Shown one piece after another: positions 1 through 10,418 of a stretch of DNA of 64,000 bases. Source of the DNA: Panagrolaimus kolymaensis. Taxonomy: Eukaryota; Nematoda; Chromadorea; Rhabditida; Panagrolaimidae. The stretch is from NCBI GenBank assembly GCA_028622995.1, contig JAJQJQ010000008.1, positions 1,240,001-1,304,000 of the forward strand, read 5' to 3'. The notes beneath the pieces are model-generated. The model searched no databases, was not told the DNA's origin, and worked only from the letters and a program-made list of their open reading frames with translations. Every line of letters starts with the position of its first letter. Positions within the stretch are counted from its first letter, which is position 1. A program made the position numbers and the translations under genes.

Positions 1-749
1 GCACAGTTCCCTGATTTGATTTGGGCTTTTTTCCAGGATGAAGGGGTGATGGTTCTATAAATGTTTTATCAATAATTATTAATGATTCTGAAGTTATGTT
101 TAAGGGTGTTTTTTCGCCCCAAGACTAATCTCAGATTTTCGTGGCGAGATCCAACTTTGGAATTATCCTATACTTTCGGTCCAAATTCTTGCAGAATCTG
201 AAAAAGCGTGTCAAAAAACCCCTGGGGGCGGAAAATCTCTTCTAAAAAGCCCTAAAATTAATTAATTATGAATTAATTTAAATCATTCGTTTCGAGAATC
301 GATTTTTTAAAAATAGCTTTTTTTGTTTATTTTTTATAGGGAATTGCTCTAAAATATTATTTTTTAACGATGTACTATAAAAATAATAGTTAATCATTAG
401 CTTATTTTAGCAAAACTAAGCCATTTTTAAAAAATCGATTCTCGAAACGAATGATTTTAAATAATTCATAATTAATTAATTTTAGGGCTTTTTAGAAGAG
501 ATTTTCCGCCCCAGGGGTTTTTTGACACGCTTTTTCAGATTCTGCAAGAATTTGGACCGAAAGTATAGGATAATTCCAAAGTTGGATTTCGCCACGAAAA
601 TCTGAGATTAGTCTTGGGGCGAAAAAACACCCTTAAACATAACTTCAGAATCATTAATAATTATTGATAAAACATTTATAGAACCATCACCCCTTCATCC
701 TGGAAAAAAGCCCAAATCAAATTAGGGAACTGTGCTGAATCACCCTGTA
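1..749. mobile_element. Fold-back (long terminal inverted repeat) DNA element, left tip cut by the window edge
   Basis: Bases 1 to about 328 are the reverse complement of about 419 to 735 with only a few differences (for example at the pairs near 11/725, 147/588 and a one-base indel near 235/511). A spacer of about 90 bp lies between the arms. The right arm continues to CACCCTGTA at 741-749, so the full terminus reads TACAGGGTGATTCAGCAC inward, and about 14 bases of the left tip lie outside the window. A terminus starting with TA followed by CAGGG fits a Tc1/mariner-type MITE duplicating TA (inference). No coding capacity is visible. The high arm identity suggests a recent insertion or ongoing arm homogenisation. 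Confidence 0.85.
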
Positions 750-805
750 TATTCATCATAGGAAAACAATTTTTTGTTTTCTTTTTCATTTTCTTTATCT
801 AAAGC

Positions 806-1502
806 TTACATAGGGAATGAAATTTGAGGTGTAGCATTTTCAATTGCTGAAGCAGCATTCTTCCTTGGACAACCACTTTTATTCTTATTAGTAATAACGT
901 TATTATCGGAAATATTTAAAACGTCAGAATCTTGCATATTCTTTGAATTTTTATTTAAATATTCTTGATACCATCTTATTACCTCAATATCTTTTGGCCC
1001 TCTCTTCATTTCTGTTCGGAATTCATCGAAGCTAAGTAATTTTATAATGTTTGATCCATCTTTATGATCTGATTTTCCCATTGGCTTTTATACTTGATGA
1101 GAATCATTTTTAATTTCTGCATTAGGAACTTTTCTTGGCCTCCCTCTTCCTTTCTTTGCTTTTGGTTCTGTTATTAATGAAGAATTACTATCAGAGATAT
1201 TGATTACTTCGTTAGCATAATTTTTAATTGGGTTTACTTCTTGAAAATCATTGGCTTTACTTTCAGAAATTTTATTTTTCCTTGGCCTTCCTCTTGGCTT
1301 TTTGGCAGGTGGTTCGCTGACTTTTTAGACATCTTTTATAGTAATCAATAAAATATCTGAAGAAGGATCCACTTCCATTGCTTCTTCTTTAGTATCATTA
1401 TTACTATTCACCAAAATATTTGCAACTTTATTTTTTTCAACAATATTGTCTTCTTCATCATCAAACCATTCAATTTCATTTTCTTCGTTTCGTGTGGAAG
1501 TT
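806..1502 (-). pseudogene. Decayed AT-hook protein gene
   Basis: Read on the minus strand from about 1502, one frame gives an acidic stretch (EWFDDEEDN, MEVDPSSD), then two AT-hook motifs, KKPRGRPRKN (near 1270-1300) and KKGRGRPRK (near 1125-1150), then a degenerate third, KSGCPRKN (near 865-890). AT-hooks bind the minor groove of AT-rich DNA and are typical of chromatin proteins. The frame is broken by a TAA near 1326-1328 and another near 1090, so as it stands this is not one open protein. The ubiquitin-like remnant at 1877-2155 on the same strand may be the 5' part of the same old gene. A short intact descendant gene starting at 1081 cannot be excluded. Confidence 0.5.
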
Positions 1503-1876
1503 GTTAAAAGGCAAGGATGCTATGTCATTTTAAATGTCAAGGTGGTGAGATTCTGTTAGTTTTTTTAATTAAATAAGAAAGAAGTTTTCGTGGTTATGTG
1601 AAATAAAAAATGTCAAGGCTGGATACCAAAAAAGCTCTAAAAACATTTAGTGGTTGTCAATACTTCCGATATAAAGCTGGCTTCAGTTATGTATTTTTTT
1701 GAGAATTGTTTTCTTAAAGTTTGGTATTAATTAGTAAAAGATATGAAAGAAAGTTTTATAAAAAGGTAGAATTTTAAGATAGAAGAAAACTTGAATAAAA
1801 ATTAGTATGGTATTTAAAAAAGGTTCAATGGAAGTTTTGTTCGTTGCTTTCATCAATAAATAAATGAGTGAAAACT

Positions 1877-2155
1877 TTATAAAAAAGAAAAACCCAAACT
1901 GACTTTTTCCATCTCTTTACCACCGTCCTGCATTCTATTTACACAAAAAAGTTTTGAACCATCTTGGATGTTATAATCAAATAAAGTTATTGTATCTTCA
2001 AGTTGTTTTGATTAAAATAAAATATGACCAAAATCATATTTTTCTTGAAGAATCGATTTCAAATCTTTAATTGTTGAAGTTGGATCAAATTTGATATCAA
2101 TTAATTTACCATGAATATCAATTTTGATGTTAATGTAGAGACCGGCAAGTCGCAT
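1877..2155 (-). pseudogene. Ubiquitin-like domain fragment with in-frame stop
   Basis: From an ATG at 2155 the minus strand encodes a beta-grasp-like stretch: LYINIKIDIHGKLIDIKF, then TIKDLKSILQEKY, then, after a TAA, SKQLEDTITLFDYNIQDGS and KLFCVNRMQ. The order of a beta-hairpin, a helix, then KQ-x-E-D-x-x-T-L-x-D-Y-x-I-x-x-G is the classic ubiquitin-like signature; the LFDYNI segment resembles the UBL domain of UHRF1-type proteins. The TAA falls where the family often has an aromatic residue and could come from a single TAT-to-TAA change. Sequence stays open to 1877. Probably a pseudogene, perhaps the 5' part of the AT-hook remnant downstream. Confidence 0.5.
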
Positions 2156-2361
2156 GCATGCTTGAGCGTTTCACTCAATTTTTTTCGTCATTCCATGCTC
2201 GAAAAAGAGAAAAAAAGAGAGTGTTTATTATTAATTTAATAAAGGGCAAATAAATTATTCATATTTACCATAATATGTAATTTTATGTCCTGATTCCGAA
2301 TATCTAATTTTTGAAACTAGTCTTCCTTCATCAATAGCGTTAAAATTCAATTTTATTGTTC

Positions 2362-2399
2362 AAAAAATCGAGTTACGGTGGGGTAACTCCGATTTTTTT
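2362..2399. repeat. Short perfect-stem inverted repeat
   Basis: AAAAAATCGAGTTAC at 2362-2376 faces GTAACTCCGATTTTTT at 2383 onward: a 15-bp stem with a single-base bulge and a GC-rich loop (GGTGGG). It stands out from the AT-rich background. No gene lies within several hundred bases on either side. Confidence 0.6.
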
Positions 2400-3159
2400 G
2401 CATGAAACGATAGAAATTTAAATTTTCCATATATAGATTTTTATTAAAAACGCGCCGGAATCCGCCTGAAAATATGGCACCCAAAAAACTAATTATCTAG
2501 TTGATTTTGCAATGAAAAAACACAAAAAAAGAAGAAAAAAAGGCTTTTAGTTGCATGCTTGCTGCAATTTTCCCTTTCGTCGAATAAAAAAAAAGTGTTG
2601 TCTTGAACGAAAAATTTTTGATTTTAGAAAATTTGAATTCGACTTTTGGGGTTTTTAATTAAGTCTTGTTCCATTTATTTTTTTATATTCGGGATATTCA
2701 TAGCAGAAAGTACTAGATCCATACAAAACGAACCTTTTAAATCGAATAAAAATTCTTTATTTTCTTTTGAAAACAAATTTTTATTTTTCGATGGCTAAAA
2801 TTTGTTTGCTGTTAGTTCGAAAAAAGATAGAATTTTGCTTACCTTTTTCATTCCAACTTTTTGATTTGGTGATGGGGGTTTTGATAAATGCTTTGAAAAA
2901 AATTGTTCAATGTGTTTCTTTTGTTTCAAAACTTTTTCGAATGGAATAAATTTTCAGGTTTTTTCATCAGTTTTTGAATTATCATTTTTTATCTTTGAAT
3001 ATTTATCTAAAAACAAAAATATATTAGTTTTATTATCATTTATTTTTAAGTTTTTTTCACCATATTTGTTATGATGTTCCATTTCTTAGATGAGTTGTTT
3101 TCCAACGCCTACAAAAAGTTACATACTTTAGGGAAAAGTAATAATTCATTCTAAACTTA

Positions 3160-3770
3160 CAAATATTTTTTTTATCTTGCAAAGGTGGATTACTATTTTT
3201 AAGTTTAGTTGTTGTATCAGCAGCATTTTTAATACGTTGTTTATTTCTTCCCCATGAAACCAAGTAAGCAACAACGTTTGAAATGCGTACTCCACTTGCA
3301 TTAGATAATGATTCAGCAAGCTCATCATAATTTTTTTTTAGCAGAAGTATCAAATTCTTCAAGGATGGATTTATATTTTTCATCTTCAAATAATAATTCC
3401 AATGCCAAATCATTATTGCGATGAACCACTTGCTCTATGCTGCGAGATTTAGCATCCTAAAATTTAAAAAATTATAAAATTACCAAAAATAATTTCATAT
3501 GATTAACAACTTACATTTTCTGCCATAAGTTTCTGTACAAAATTTGCATTTTCATTTCTGGCATCTAACTGCCGAACTTTCCTTCCAGTTGCTTTTGTTA
3601 AATCTAAATTTTAAATTTTGCTTCGGATTTTTTCCATTTTCATAAGAAACAAAAATATTTTTATATCTTTCATCTTCATGTAAAGGTAAAAAAGATAATA
3701 ATTGAGTGCAAACAATCCATAATTTGTTTATTGTTTTTGTCCATTTTTGCCTTTAAGGAAAAGAAGGTGT
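3160..3770 (-). pseudogene. Fragment of an unrecognised gene with two frameshifts
   Basis: Three pieces join on the minus strand. From about 3770: LLSFLPLHEDERYKNIF. Then, after a frame change near 3602: TKATGRKVRQLDARNENAN and VQKLMAEN. A clean GTAAGT...TTTTAG intron (about 3457-3514, phase 0) then leads to KSRSIEQVVHRNNDLALELL and a second frame change in a run of nine A/T bases near 3331. After it come YDELAESLSNASGVRISNVV and WGRNKQRIKN. Removing one base from the homopolymer restores the frame, so this lesion could be a sequencing error. I do not recognise the family. The helical, charged composition with WGRNKQRIK hints at a nucleic-acid binding helix, which is weak. Confidence 0.4.
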
Positions 3771-3779
3771 ATCAAAAAA

Positions 3780-5220
3780 AGTATCACCCTAAGAATATAT
3801 GTATTTGACAAAAAATCAATTATCTAAAAGTAATCAATTTTTTTCCGAGAGTAAAATAAAGGAGACTTTGCCAAAACTTTGTCTCTTTTATGACTAAATT
3901 TGAGTTTAAAAATTATTTCAACTTTTTAGAAACTAAAAAATGAATATAAAATTACTTTTTTTTTATCTTTTTTAATCACATTTTCTTTTTAGTCTTAATA
4001 TGTAAACATTTTAATAAACTTCTGCACAATACCAATGTAATGATTACTTTTGCTTGAAATCTAAAAATTTTAATGTTGTTTTTGTTTCGAGCTTTTTTTC
4101 GTCTTCTTCGCAAATCCAAAATAATAGGAAGCGATAGAAAAAAGGGCATTTTTACCACTGACTTTTTTTTGTTATTAAAAATAAAAAAATAATGACTTTA
4201 ATGAAATAAAATAAAAGGAAATAATAAACAACTTTTTTAAAATAAAAAATGCGTTTAAATATTTTTCTTGAGCTTTTCTAATTTCATTCATGGATAGCAG
4301 CATTATTATCACGAAATGGCTCACAACAAACTAATTAATCCATTTATTTTGCGGCTGTTTTTAATGCTTTAATGGAGTCTGTAACCACAGGAAAGCAAAG
4401 AAAACTTTTCATATTGCTTAATGCGAAAGTTCTTTGTGTTTTGAAAAAAGTTAATAAAATATCAAAGGCCTTTGATTTTACGAACGGGGTTTTTTTTTAA
4501 AAGAAAAACATAATCTTTTAATATTTAAAACAAATAATGTTAAAATACGAAAGAAAAATTAGGCTAAAAAATTCAAAAAACCAAAAAATAATTTTTAAAA
4601 TAAAAACTTAAAAAAGAAGCAAAGTTACACTTTTTTCACAAAAAAAAAATGAATCAACAACAATCTTCGTTGCTGCTTTGTTTCTTTCCGTCTTTCCTAT
4701 GTTAATTGAAAACAAAAATCATCGCAAAAAGAATGGACACAATTTTTTCGATAATAAAAAAACGCACATTATAGAATTTCTTTTTTGCTTACATGCTTCT
4801 CTTTATTTGACTGCATTTTGCCTTGATTAAAATTTTTGAGGGGCTTTGGGTCACATTTTTTTTCTTCAATTTTTGAATATTTTTGAGTTTAGATTTTTTT
4901 AAACTTTTTATTATTAATTTTTTACTAAAGTATAAAATTTTTGAGAATAAATATATATTTTTTTAAACGTGTAAACCTTTGAAAAACGAAAGTAAAATAA
5001 ATTGCTTTAATACCTTTTTGCAATGATTAAAATTTATTGCAGTTCATTATTTTTTCCCCTTGTGTAATGCAACACCAGTATCAAAGTTACAACCAATAAT
5101 TCTTTCTTTTATAATTAAAATATTTTAGCTTCAAAAAATTGAATATATATTCGATTTTATAATAAAAGGTACAATACAAAGTAAAAAACACAAATAATTA
5201 TAAAAATGTTCAAGAAGGAT
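3780..5220. other. Intergenic; 3' half is a diverged duplicate of 8.0-8.7 kb and 13.3-13.9 kb
   Basis: No gene is supported. From about 4630 the DNA shows short matches to about 8040-8220 and 13340-13480 (for example CGTTGTTGC / CGTTGCTGC and the ATTTTTTCGAT segment). In each case this lies on the 3' side of an F-box-like copy, so it is the flank of an old segmental duplication. Confidence 0.5.
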
Positions 5221-6043
5221 TTATAAAATAAAAATATATGGTTTTTCTGCAAAGACACTTCCATCTTTAAAATTTTCATTTATGGCTGTTCGAAACATTG
5301 TTTTATAAAAATCTGCATCAACCATAATAAAATTAAAAACAAAGCAAGAAGTTCTTGTTGAATTTTTTTTCAATAAATTTGCATAAAGGCACGAAATCTA
5401 TATCACTGGAAAGTCCATAAATATTCATTTTAAAATCAACCATTTTTTGCTTTAAAGGCAGAGATTTGAGTTTTCCAAATATTTCTGTGGTAAAAATTTC
5501 TTTTTTGCATGCATAATTAAAATTTGTAAGCTTTGGAGCAGCAGCTTCAAGGATTCGATCACAAGAAATTAATTTTCCATTGTCGCAGTAAATGTTTACG
5601 TCAAACATTTCAATGGAAACAAGTTGGCTACCATTTGCAAGAAAATTTAATTCTTTTAGGGTAAAATCAAGATTTTTCATAAATAATGATTTTAAACAGC
5701 AGCGATAAATGCTTTTGTAAAGAAATATAAGTGATTGCTTACTTTCAATTGTTAGGCTTTGAACTAAATAGAATCGATTTCGATTAGTGTCGAGTGGAAC
5801 AAATTTGTCTTGAAAAATATAAAATAATCCATTTTCTTTTAAATAAACGTATTTATCAATAATTACAATTCGATTTTTTGAAAAAAAATATTTACAAGTT
5901 TGTTGAAGCTTTAATAATCCTTTAACTGATTTGGGATTCTTTGAAATATAATGAATTATAACCAGAGGAATAGAAAATATTTGATGACTTGGATTATCAA
6001 AAATATTAGAATTAACCCGAAATATATAAGAATAATAGTTCAT
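5221..6043 (-). pseudogene. F-box-like family copy 1, one frameshift
   Basis: Start ATG at 6043 is chosen because paralogs begin just before the conserved NIFDxPxxQ-FSIP block; the frame is open further upstream but unconserved. The layout is typical of the local family: F-box-like helices (FSIPLVIIHYISKNPKS then LLKLQQTCKYFF), a basic strand (IVIIDKYV), a middle block with YRCCLKSL and FTLKELNFL, then DVNIYCDNGKL, CDRILEAAAPKL, and LCKFIEK near the end. At about 5365 a run of eight T bases replaces the seven seen in copy 2. This shifts the frame and ends the protein early at 5333. In the other frame the conserved tail (STRTSCFVFNFIMV ... KPYIFIL) continues to a stop at 5221-5223. It is either a recent pseudogene or a homopolymer sequencing error. 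Confidence 0.75.
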
Positions 6044-6749
6044 TTTCAGAGGAAAGCTTATTAGCCAAATTAAAAAAGGCAGTTTTGACAAAATAAGAAA
6101 ATCCCGAAAAAGCAAAAATGCGAGAAAAAAAAGCAAAAACAAAAATGTTTCTTGGTATGTATCAATAATTTAAATTTGTTTTTGTCTTCGTCCATTTCTA
6201 GGTCAAAACAAGGCGTCCCCAAAAAAAGTGCAGATTTGTATTTAGCCTTGGCAACTCCCCAAAAATAATAACAATCAATTTTATTACCAAAAATATAAAA
6301 ATCGCATAAAAACCTCTGAAAAATGTATAAAGTATTCCTTTTTATTAAATTTATTTCCTTATGAGAATGAACGAAACTTTTGAACCAAAATAAATAAATA
6401 AAAGTCTTTATGTCCTCGTGTAATCCAAGAAGAACCGTTTTAGAATATGTAAAATCGAGAAAGAGATGGTGGTGAACTATTTTAAAATGGTTAATACAAC
6501 AATCTTTTACTTTCGAATTTTTTAAATTACAAATAACTTTTTTTCAGTTTCGTTTCTTGCATTTATTTTATTTTTATAATTTAAATTTTTTTTAAATTTG
6601 ATTTTACATAAACTTTTATTTATACTTTATTTGAAATCGATATATAAACAGTTTTAGATTTAATATTTTTTGATTTTTTGGTTTTTGTTTTATCGATATA
6701 CATATTTTCTTATGGTTCAACTTTTTTTTGAAAAAGATAAACTAGTCTC
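6044..6749. other. Intergenic, nothing recognised
   Basis: About 700 AT-rich bases between the start of F-box-like copy 1 and the 3' end of the insulin-like gene. The stretch 6170-6250 resembles 9660-9740 upstream of copy 2, so the promoters of the two copies are duplicated as well. Confidence 0.5.
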
Positions 6750-7276
6750 TCAAGTGTCTGGGCAATAGCATTCAACGACTTCTGGTGCATCACATTCGGA
6801 ATTGCAACATTTTATAATCACTGCACCTAGAATATGATCCATAATATTTTTATTTCTAAAAGAATCATGAACAGAAAAACAAACCAGAGCACCCTGGAGT
6901 TGGTTCAATTCTTTTACGACCTTCACAAGATTTGTTGACAAAGTTTTGAAAGTCAACGCCACATAATCCACCTGGAATCTCCTAAAAAATAAATTTCTTT
7001 AGATCTTATTCTCAAATAATATCTAATAGATATTAATTAATTTGTATGAAGTTTTCTAATCAAAAAAAACTTCTTTCGACTAAAAATGTTTGAAAATGAA
7101 ATTTTTTTAATCATCGAAAAAATTGGAATATTTAAGATTTATTATGAATTTATTGTATTTAAAATATAACATACCATGAAGGGTTCTTCACCAATCCATG
7201 CTTGTGCATGGAAATCAATGAAGGCAACCATAATTGCGACAACAAAAATGAAACGAACCATAGTTGAACCACCCAT
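6750..7276 (-). CDS. Insulin-like peptide 1 (three exons)
   Basis: Exons 7276-7175, 6981-6885 and 6826-6750; introns GTATGT...TTTTAG (phase 0) and GTTTGT...TTCTAG (phase 1). All phases close to give 91 aa (86 if the ATG at 7261 is used). The N-terminus is a signal peptide (FIFVVAIMVAFIDFHAQA). Exon 2 holds a B-chain-like segment, GLCGVDFQNFVNKSC, with 11 residues between the cysteines as in insulin B. Exon 3 holds an A-chain-like segment, KCCNSECDAPEVVECYC (CC-x3-C). The extra cysteines, one before the A chain and one near its end, suggest a fourth disulfide as in nematode beta-type insulins. A TTTTTCAG acceptor lies immediately 5' of the ATG. Likely a secreted ligand; paralog at 16440-16948. 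Confidence 0.65.
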
Positions 7277-8705
7277 TTTCTGAAAAATAATAAGGTTTTA
7301 TTAAATCTTTTTCTGATTGAAAAATAAAACTCTAAAAACTTTTATAAAATAAAATTCCGAATACTGAGTTTCTGATGCTTGCTAAAATCGTAAGCGTTGT
7401 TTAAATATAGATTCAAAACAATAGGGAAAAAATGAATATTTAATTTATTTTAAATTTATTTCTATTAATAAACTTTATAATAACGTGGCAGACAAGTTTT
7501 TTGTTGTTAGTTTTTTAATAAATTTTCTTGCAATTTCTGCTATAATGTTTGTTTCTTTTGTTATTTTTTATTTAAGATAAAAGCAAAAAAGCGCCATGCT
7601 AAGTGGTCTGAGCATTGATAATCAATTAAAAAAAGTATTGTTTGTATTTTTATATTTTTTTTTCACATCTTCCATCATAAAGTGTTTTTTCGATCATGAG
7701 TTCACAAAAAATTTTCTTTTCACATTTTTATTGTTTATTTTAAATTGAAGTCAAGTTGATCATATTCGTCGACGAGTTGATGTATTGCTCTATCATTTTT
7801 AATAAATATTGGTTTTTGAGAGTAGTTGCTTACATGCATGGTTCGATCGAGTAAATAAGGTTTCAATTTTTCGGTTGAAATCCGATATTCAAATTTTGGG
7901 ATGATTAAAAAAGATTTAGAAAAAAAACTCTTTTTGTTTTTGGTCAAAAGCCGCGAGTTTCGAGTCGCAAAAGTCGTGGCACCTAAGAAATGACGAAAAA
8001 GAGAAAAAAAGTTTTAAACTTAAAATATTCAAAAAAATTTAGTACAAATAAACTAAAAAAAGACACAAAGTCAGTCAACTTTTCTTTCTCCCTCGAAAAA
8101 TGACTCAGCATGCGTCGTTGTTGCTTTTTTTCTTCTTCTTATGTTTATTCAACAACAAAAAGTCAAGCACGTCATTTTTCGATCGATAACATAAAAATAA
8201 AACTAAAAAGACTCGTCATTTTCATTGCTATCATTTTCTTCTAATAAATTTTGTACAACTTTTAGCATCGATTAAAAGTTTGATTGTCTTTGGCTGCATT
8301 TTTTTCATCTTCGTTTTTTGAATATTTTAATTAAAGTTTCAGGTCAAAATTTTCTAAATATTTTTGTAACCTAAACACTTTTAAAGTTAATATTATTTTG
8401 TTGTTGTAAGCTTTCCAAAAAAAGGTAATAATAAAAATATTTTTTATAAGTATTTTGCATTTTTTGCATTGATCTAAAATTAATCGCAATGTTTATCCCC
8501 CCACCAGTGAGATGAATGTTGAATTTTTAATAATTTTTTTGGATTGAAAATATTATCTGTAAGCCAATTAACAAGAAACTTATTGGTTTCATAGAAAACT
8601 TAGTTTAAAAATTATTATTAAATATTTATTTGATTACAATAAAACATGAAAAACCAAAGTAAAGAAAAAATAAATAAAGAGACAAAACAAATTTTTAAGA
8701 AGGGT
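7277..8705. other. Intergenic with duplicated insulin-gene promoter
   Basis: The stretch 7280-7640 is the 5' flank of insulin-like gene 1 and shares blocks with 16960-17320 upstream of insulin-like gene 2 (AACGTGGCA, and the TGATAA/TGAGC region). From about 8040 the sequence is the duplicated 3' flank of F-box-like copy 2. A 70-codon open frame at 7735-7947 (minus) has no conserved feature and is not called. Confidence 0.5.
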
Positions 8706-9527
8706 TTATAAAATAGAAATATATGGCTTTTTCGCAAAAACATTTTCATCTTGGAAAGTTTCATTCAACGCAGTTTGAAGCATTGTTTTATAAAATTCTG
8801 CTTCAACCATAATAAAATTAAAAACAAAGCAAGAAGTTCTTGTTGAATTTTTTTCAATAAATCTGCATAAAGGCTTGAAATCAATATCATCAGAAAATCC
8901 AAAAAAAATCATTCTGAAATCAATAAATTGTTTCTCAAATGAAAAACGATTAAACTTTTCGAAATTTTCAGTTTCAAATACTTCCTTTCTGCACTAATAA
9001 TTAAGATATAAGAGTTTAGGAACTTTTTCCAGAATTTGATTACAAGCAACCAACGTGCCATGTTCATCATAAATGTTTACGTCCAATAGAGAAATTACAT
9101 TTATTTGGCCATCTTTCAAGAGGAAATTTAATTCTTTAAAGGCAAAATTAAGATTTTTCATATATAGGGATTTTAAACAGCAGCGATAAATGCTTTTGAG
9201 GAATGATTTGAGGGAGTCATTTCTTTCAATTGTAAGTCCATCAACCAAATAAAATTGAATTTGATTATTTATGATTTGAATAAATTCATTTTGAAAATAA
9301 AAAAATAAACTTTTTTCTTTTAAAAAAACGTGTTTATCAATAATAACAATTGGGTTTGTTGAGAAAAAATATTTACAAGTTTGTTGAAGCTTTAACAATC
9401 CTTCTTTGGTGAACGATGGATGCTTGCAAATATAATGAATCATAACAAATGGAATGGAAAAAGCTTGTCGGCGGGGAGTATCAAAGATATTTGGATTAGA
9501 GACAGCAAAAGAAGCCGAATAATTCAT
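8706..9527 (-). pseudogene. F-box-like family copy 2, one premature stop
   Basis: This is the closest relative of copy 1. ATG at 9527, NIFDTPRRQAFSIP, F-box-like KEGLLKLQQTCKYFF, YRCCLKSLYMKN, ELNFLL, DVNIYDEHGTL, then LLYLNY followed by a TAG at 8994-8996 where copy 1 reads ALA-Cys (ACKKE). Downstream the frame continues without further lesions: EVFETENF, GFSDDIDFKPLCRFIEKN, STRTSCFVFNFIMV, KPYISIL, stop at 8706-8708. A single nonsense codon near residue 178 removes the C-terminal third. Unlike copy 1, the T7 homopolymer is intact here. Confidence 0.75.
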
Positions 9528-10418
9528 TTTCAGGATAAATTTGAAATTATAAAATCAAAATTAAAAATGGAAGACTCGAAAAATTAGGAAAATAAATCAA
9601 AGCTCACAAAAAAGCAACAAGGCTAAAAAAGCAAAAGAAAAATGTTGCTTGGAATGAATCAATAATTTAAAATTGTTTTTGTCTTCATCTTTCTAGGTCA
9701 ATACAATGCGTCCCCAAAAAAAGTGAAGGTATGGTTAGAGTCTTAGCAGCTCGCCAAAAATAATATCTATCAGTGATAATAAAAAGAAACTCGCAGTCAA
9801 ATCCGTAAGTAAAATTTTTTGAATAGAAGAAACTTGTTTTTCGTAAACAAAATTACAAAAACTACAATATTTCGATGACAAAAATGTAAAGAATTGTTTT
9901 TTTTAATTAAACAAAAAAGGTCTTTTCTTTCCATCATGGTGCATTTTTGCCATCCTTGATATGGATTTGTGAGGCGTCGAATTAGCAATTAATATTTTTT
10001 AAAAATCGAATTAAATTATTTGAAGTGGTGTAAAGACAAAACTTTAAAGAATTAATTTTTTGTTTAAAATTTTTATATCATTAAGAACTGTGAAAAAAAT
10101 TTCCTTTATTCAATTTTCTTCTTGTTTGTGCGAAAAATACAGTTTCACTATGTTTAGCTTAAAAAGAAATTAAGAAAATGGCATGTAGGACACCCAGATA
10201 TGTGAAAGGCTGGATTACATTTTTATCATAAATGTTACCGTTTATATTTTTACGTTTATGCTTGGATCAAAAAAGATTTTTTCCATGCAGCAAAAAAGAC
10301 ACAAACTGTCAAAAAAAATTTTATTGTTTAAAATATAAAACATTCGGTTTGAAAAAATAAATCACACATGTTCATTAAAATAGCAATAAAATGTATCCCA
10401 CTCATAATGCTGCATTGT
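9528..10418. other. Intergenic, nothing recognised
   Basis: The first 200 bases are the duplicated promoter of F-box-like copy 2. The rest is AT-rich. A 63-codon open frame at 9797-9988 (minus) looks like chance. Confidence 0.5.

Noticed and set aside
2767..2949. 60-codon open frame
   Set aside because: Hydrophobic chance frame with no conserved relative.
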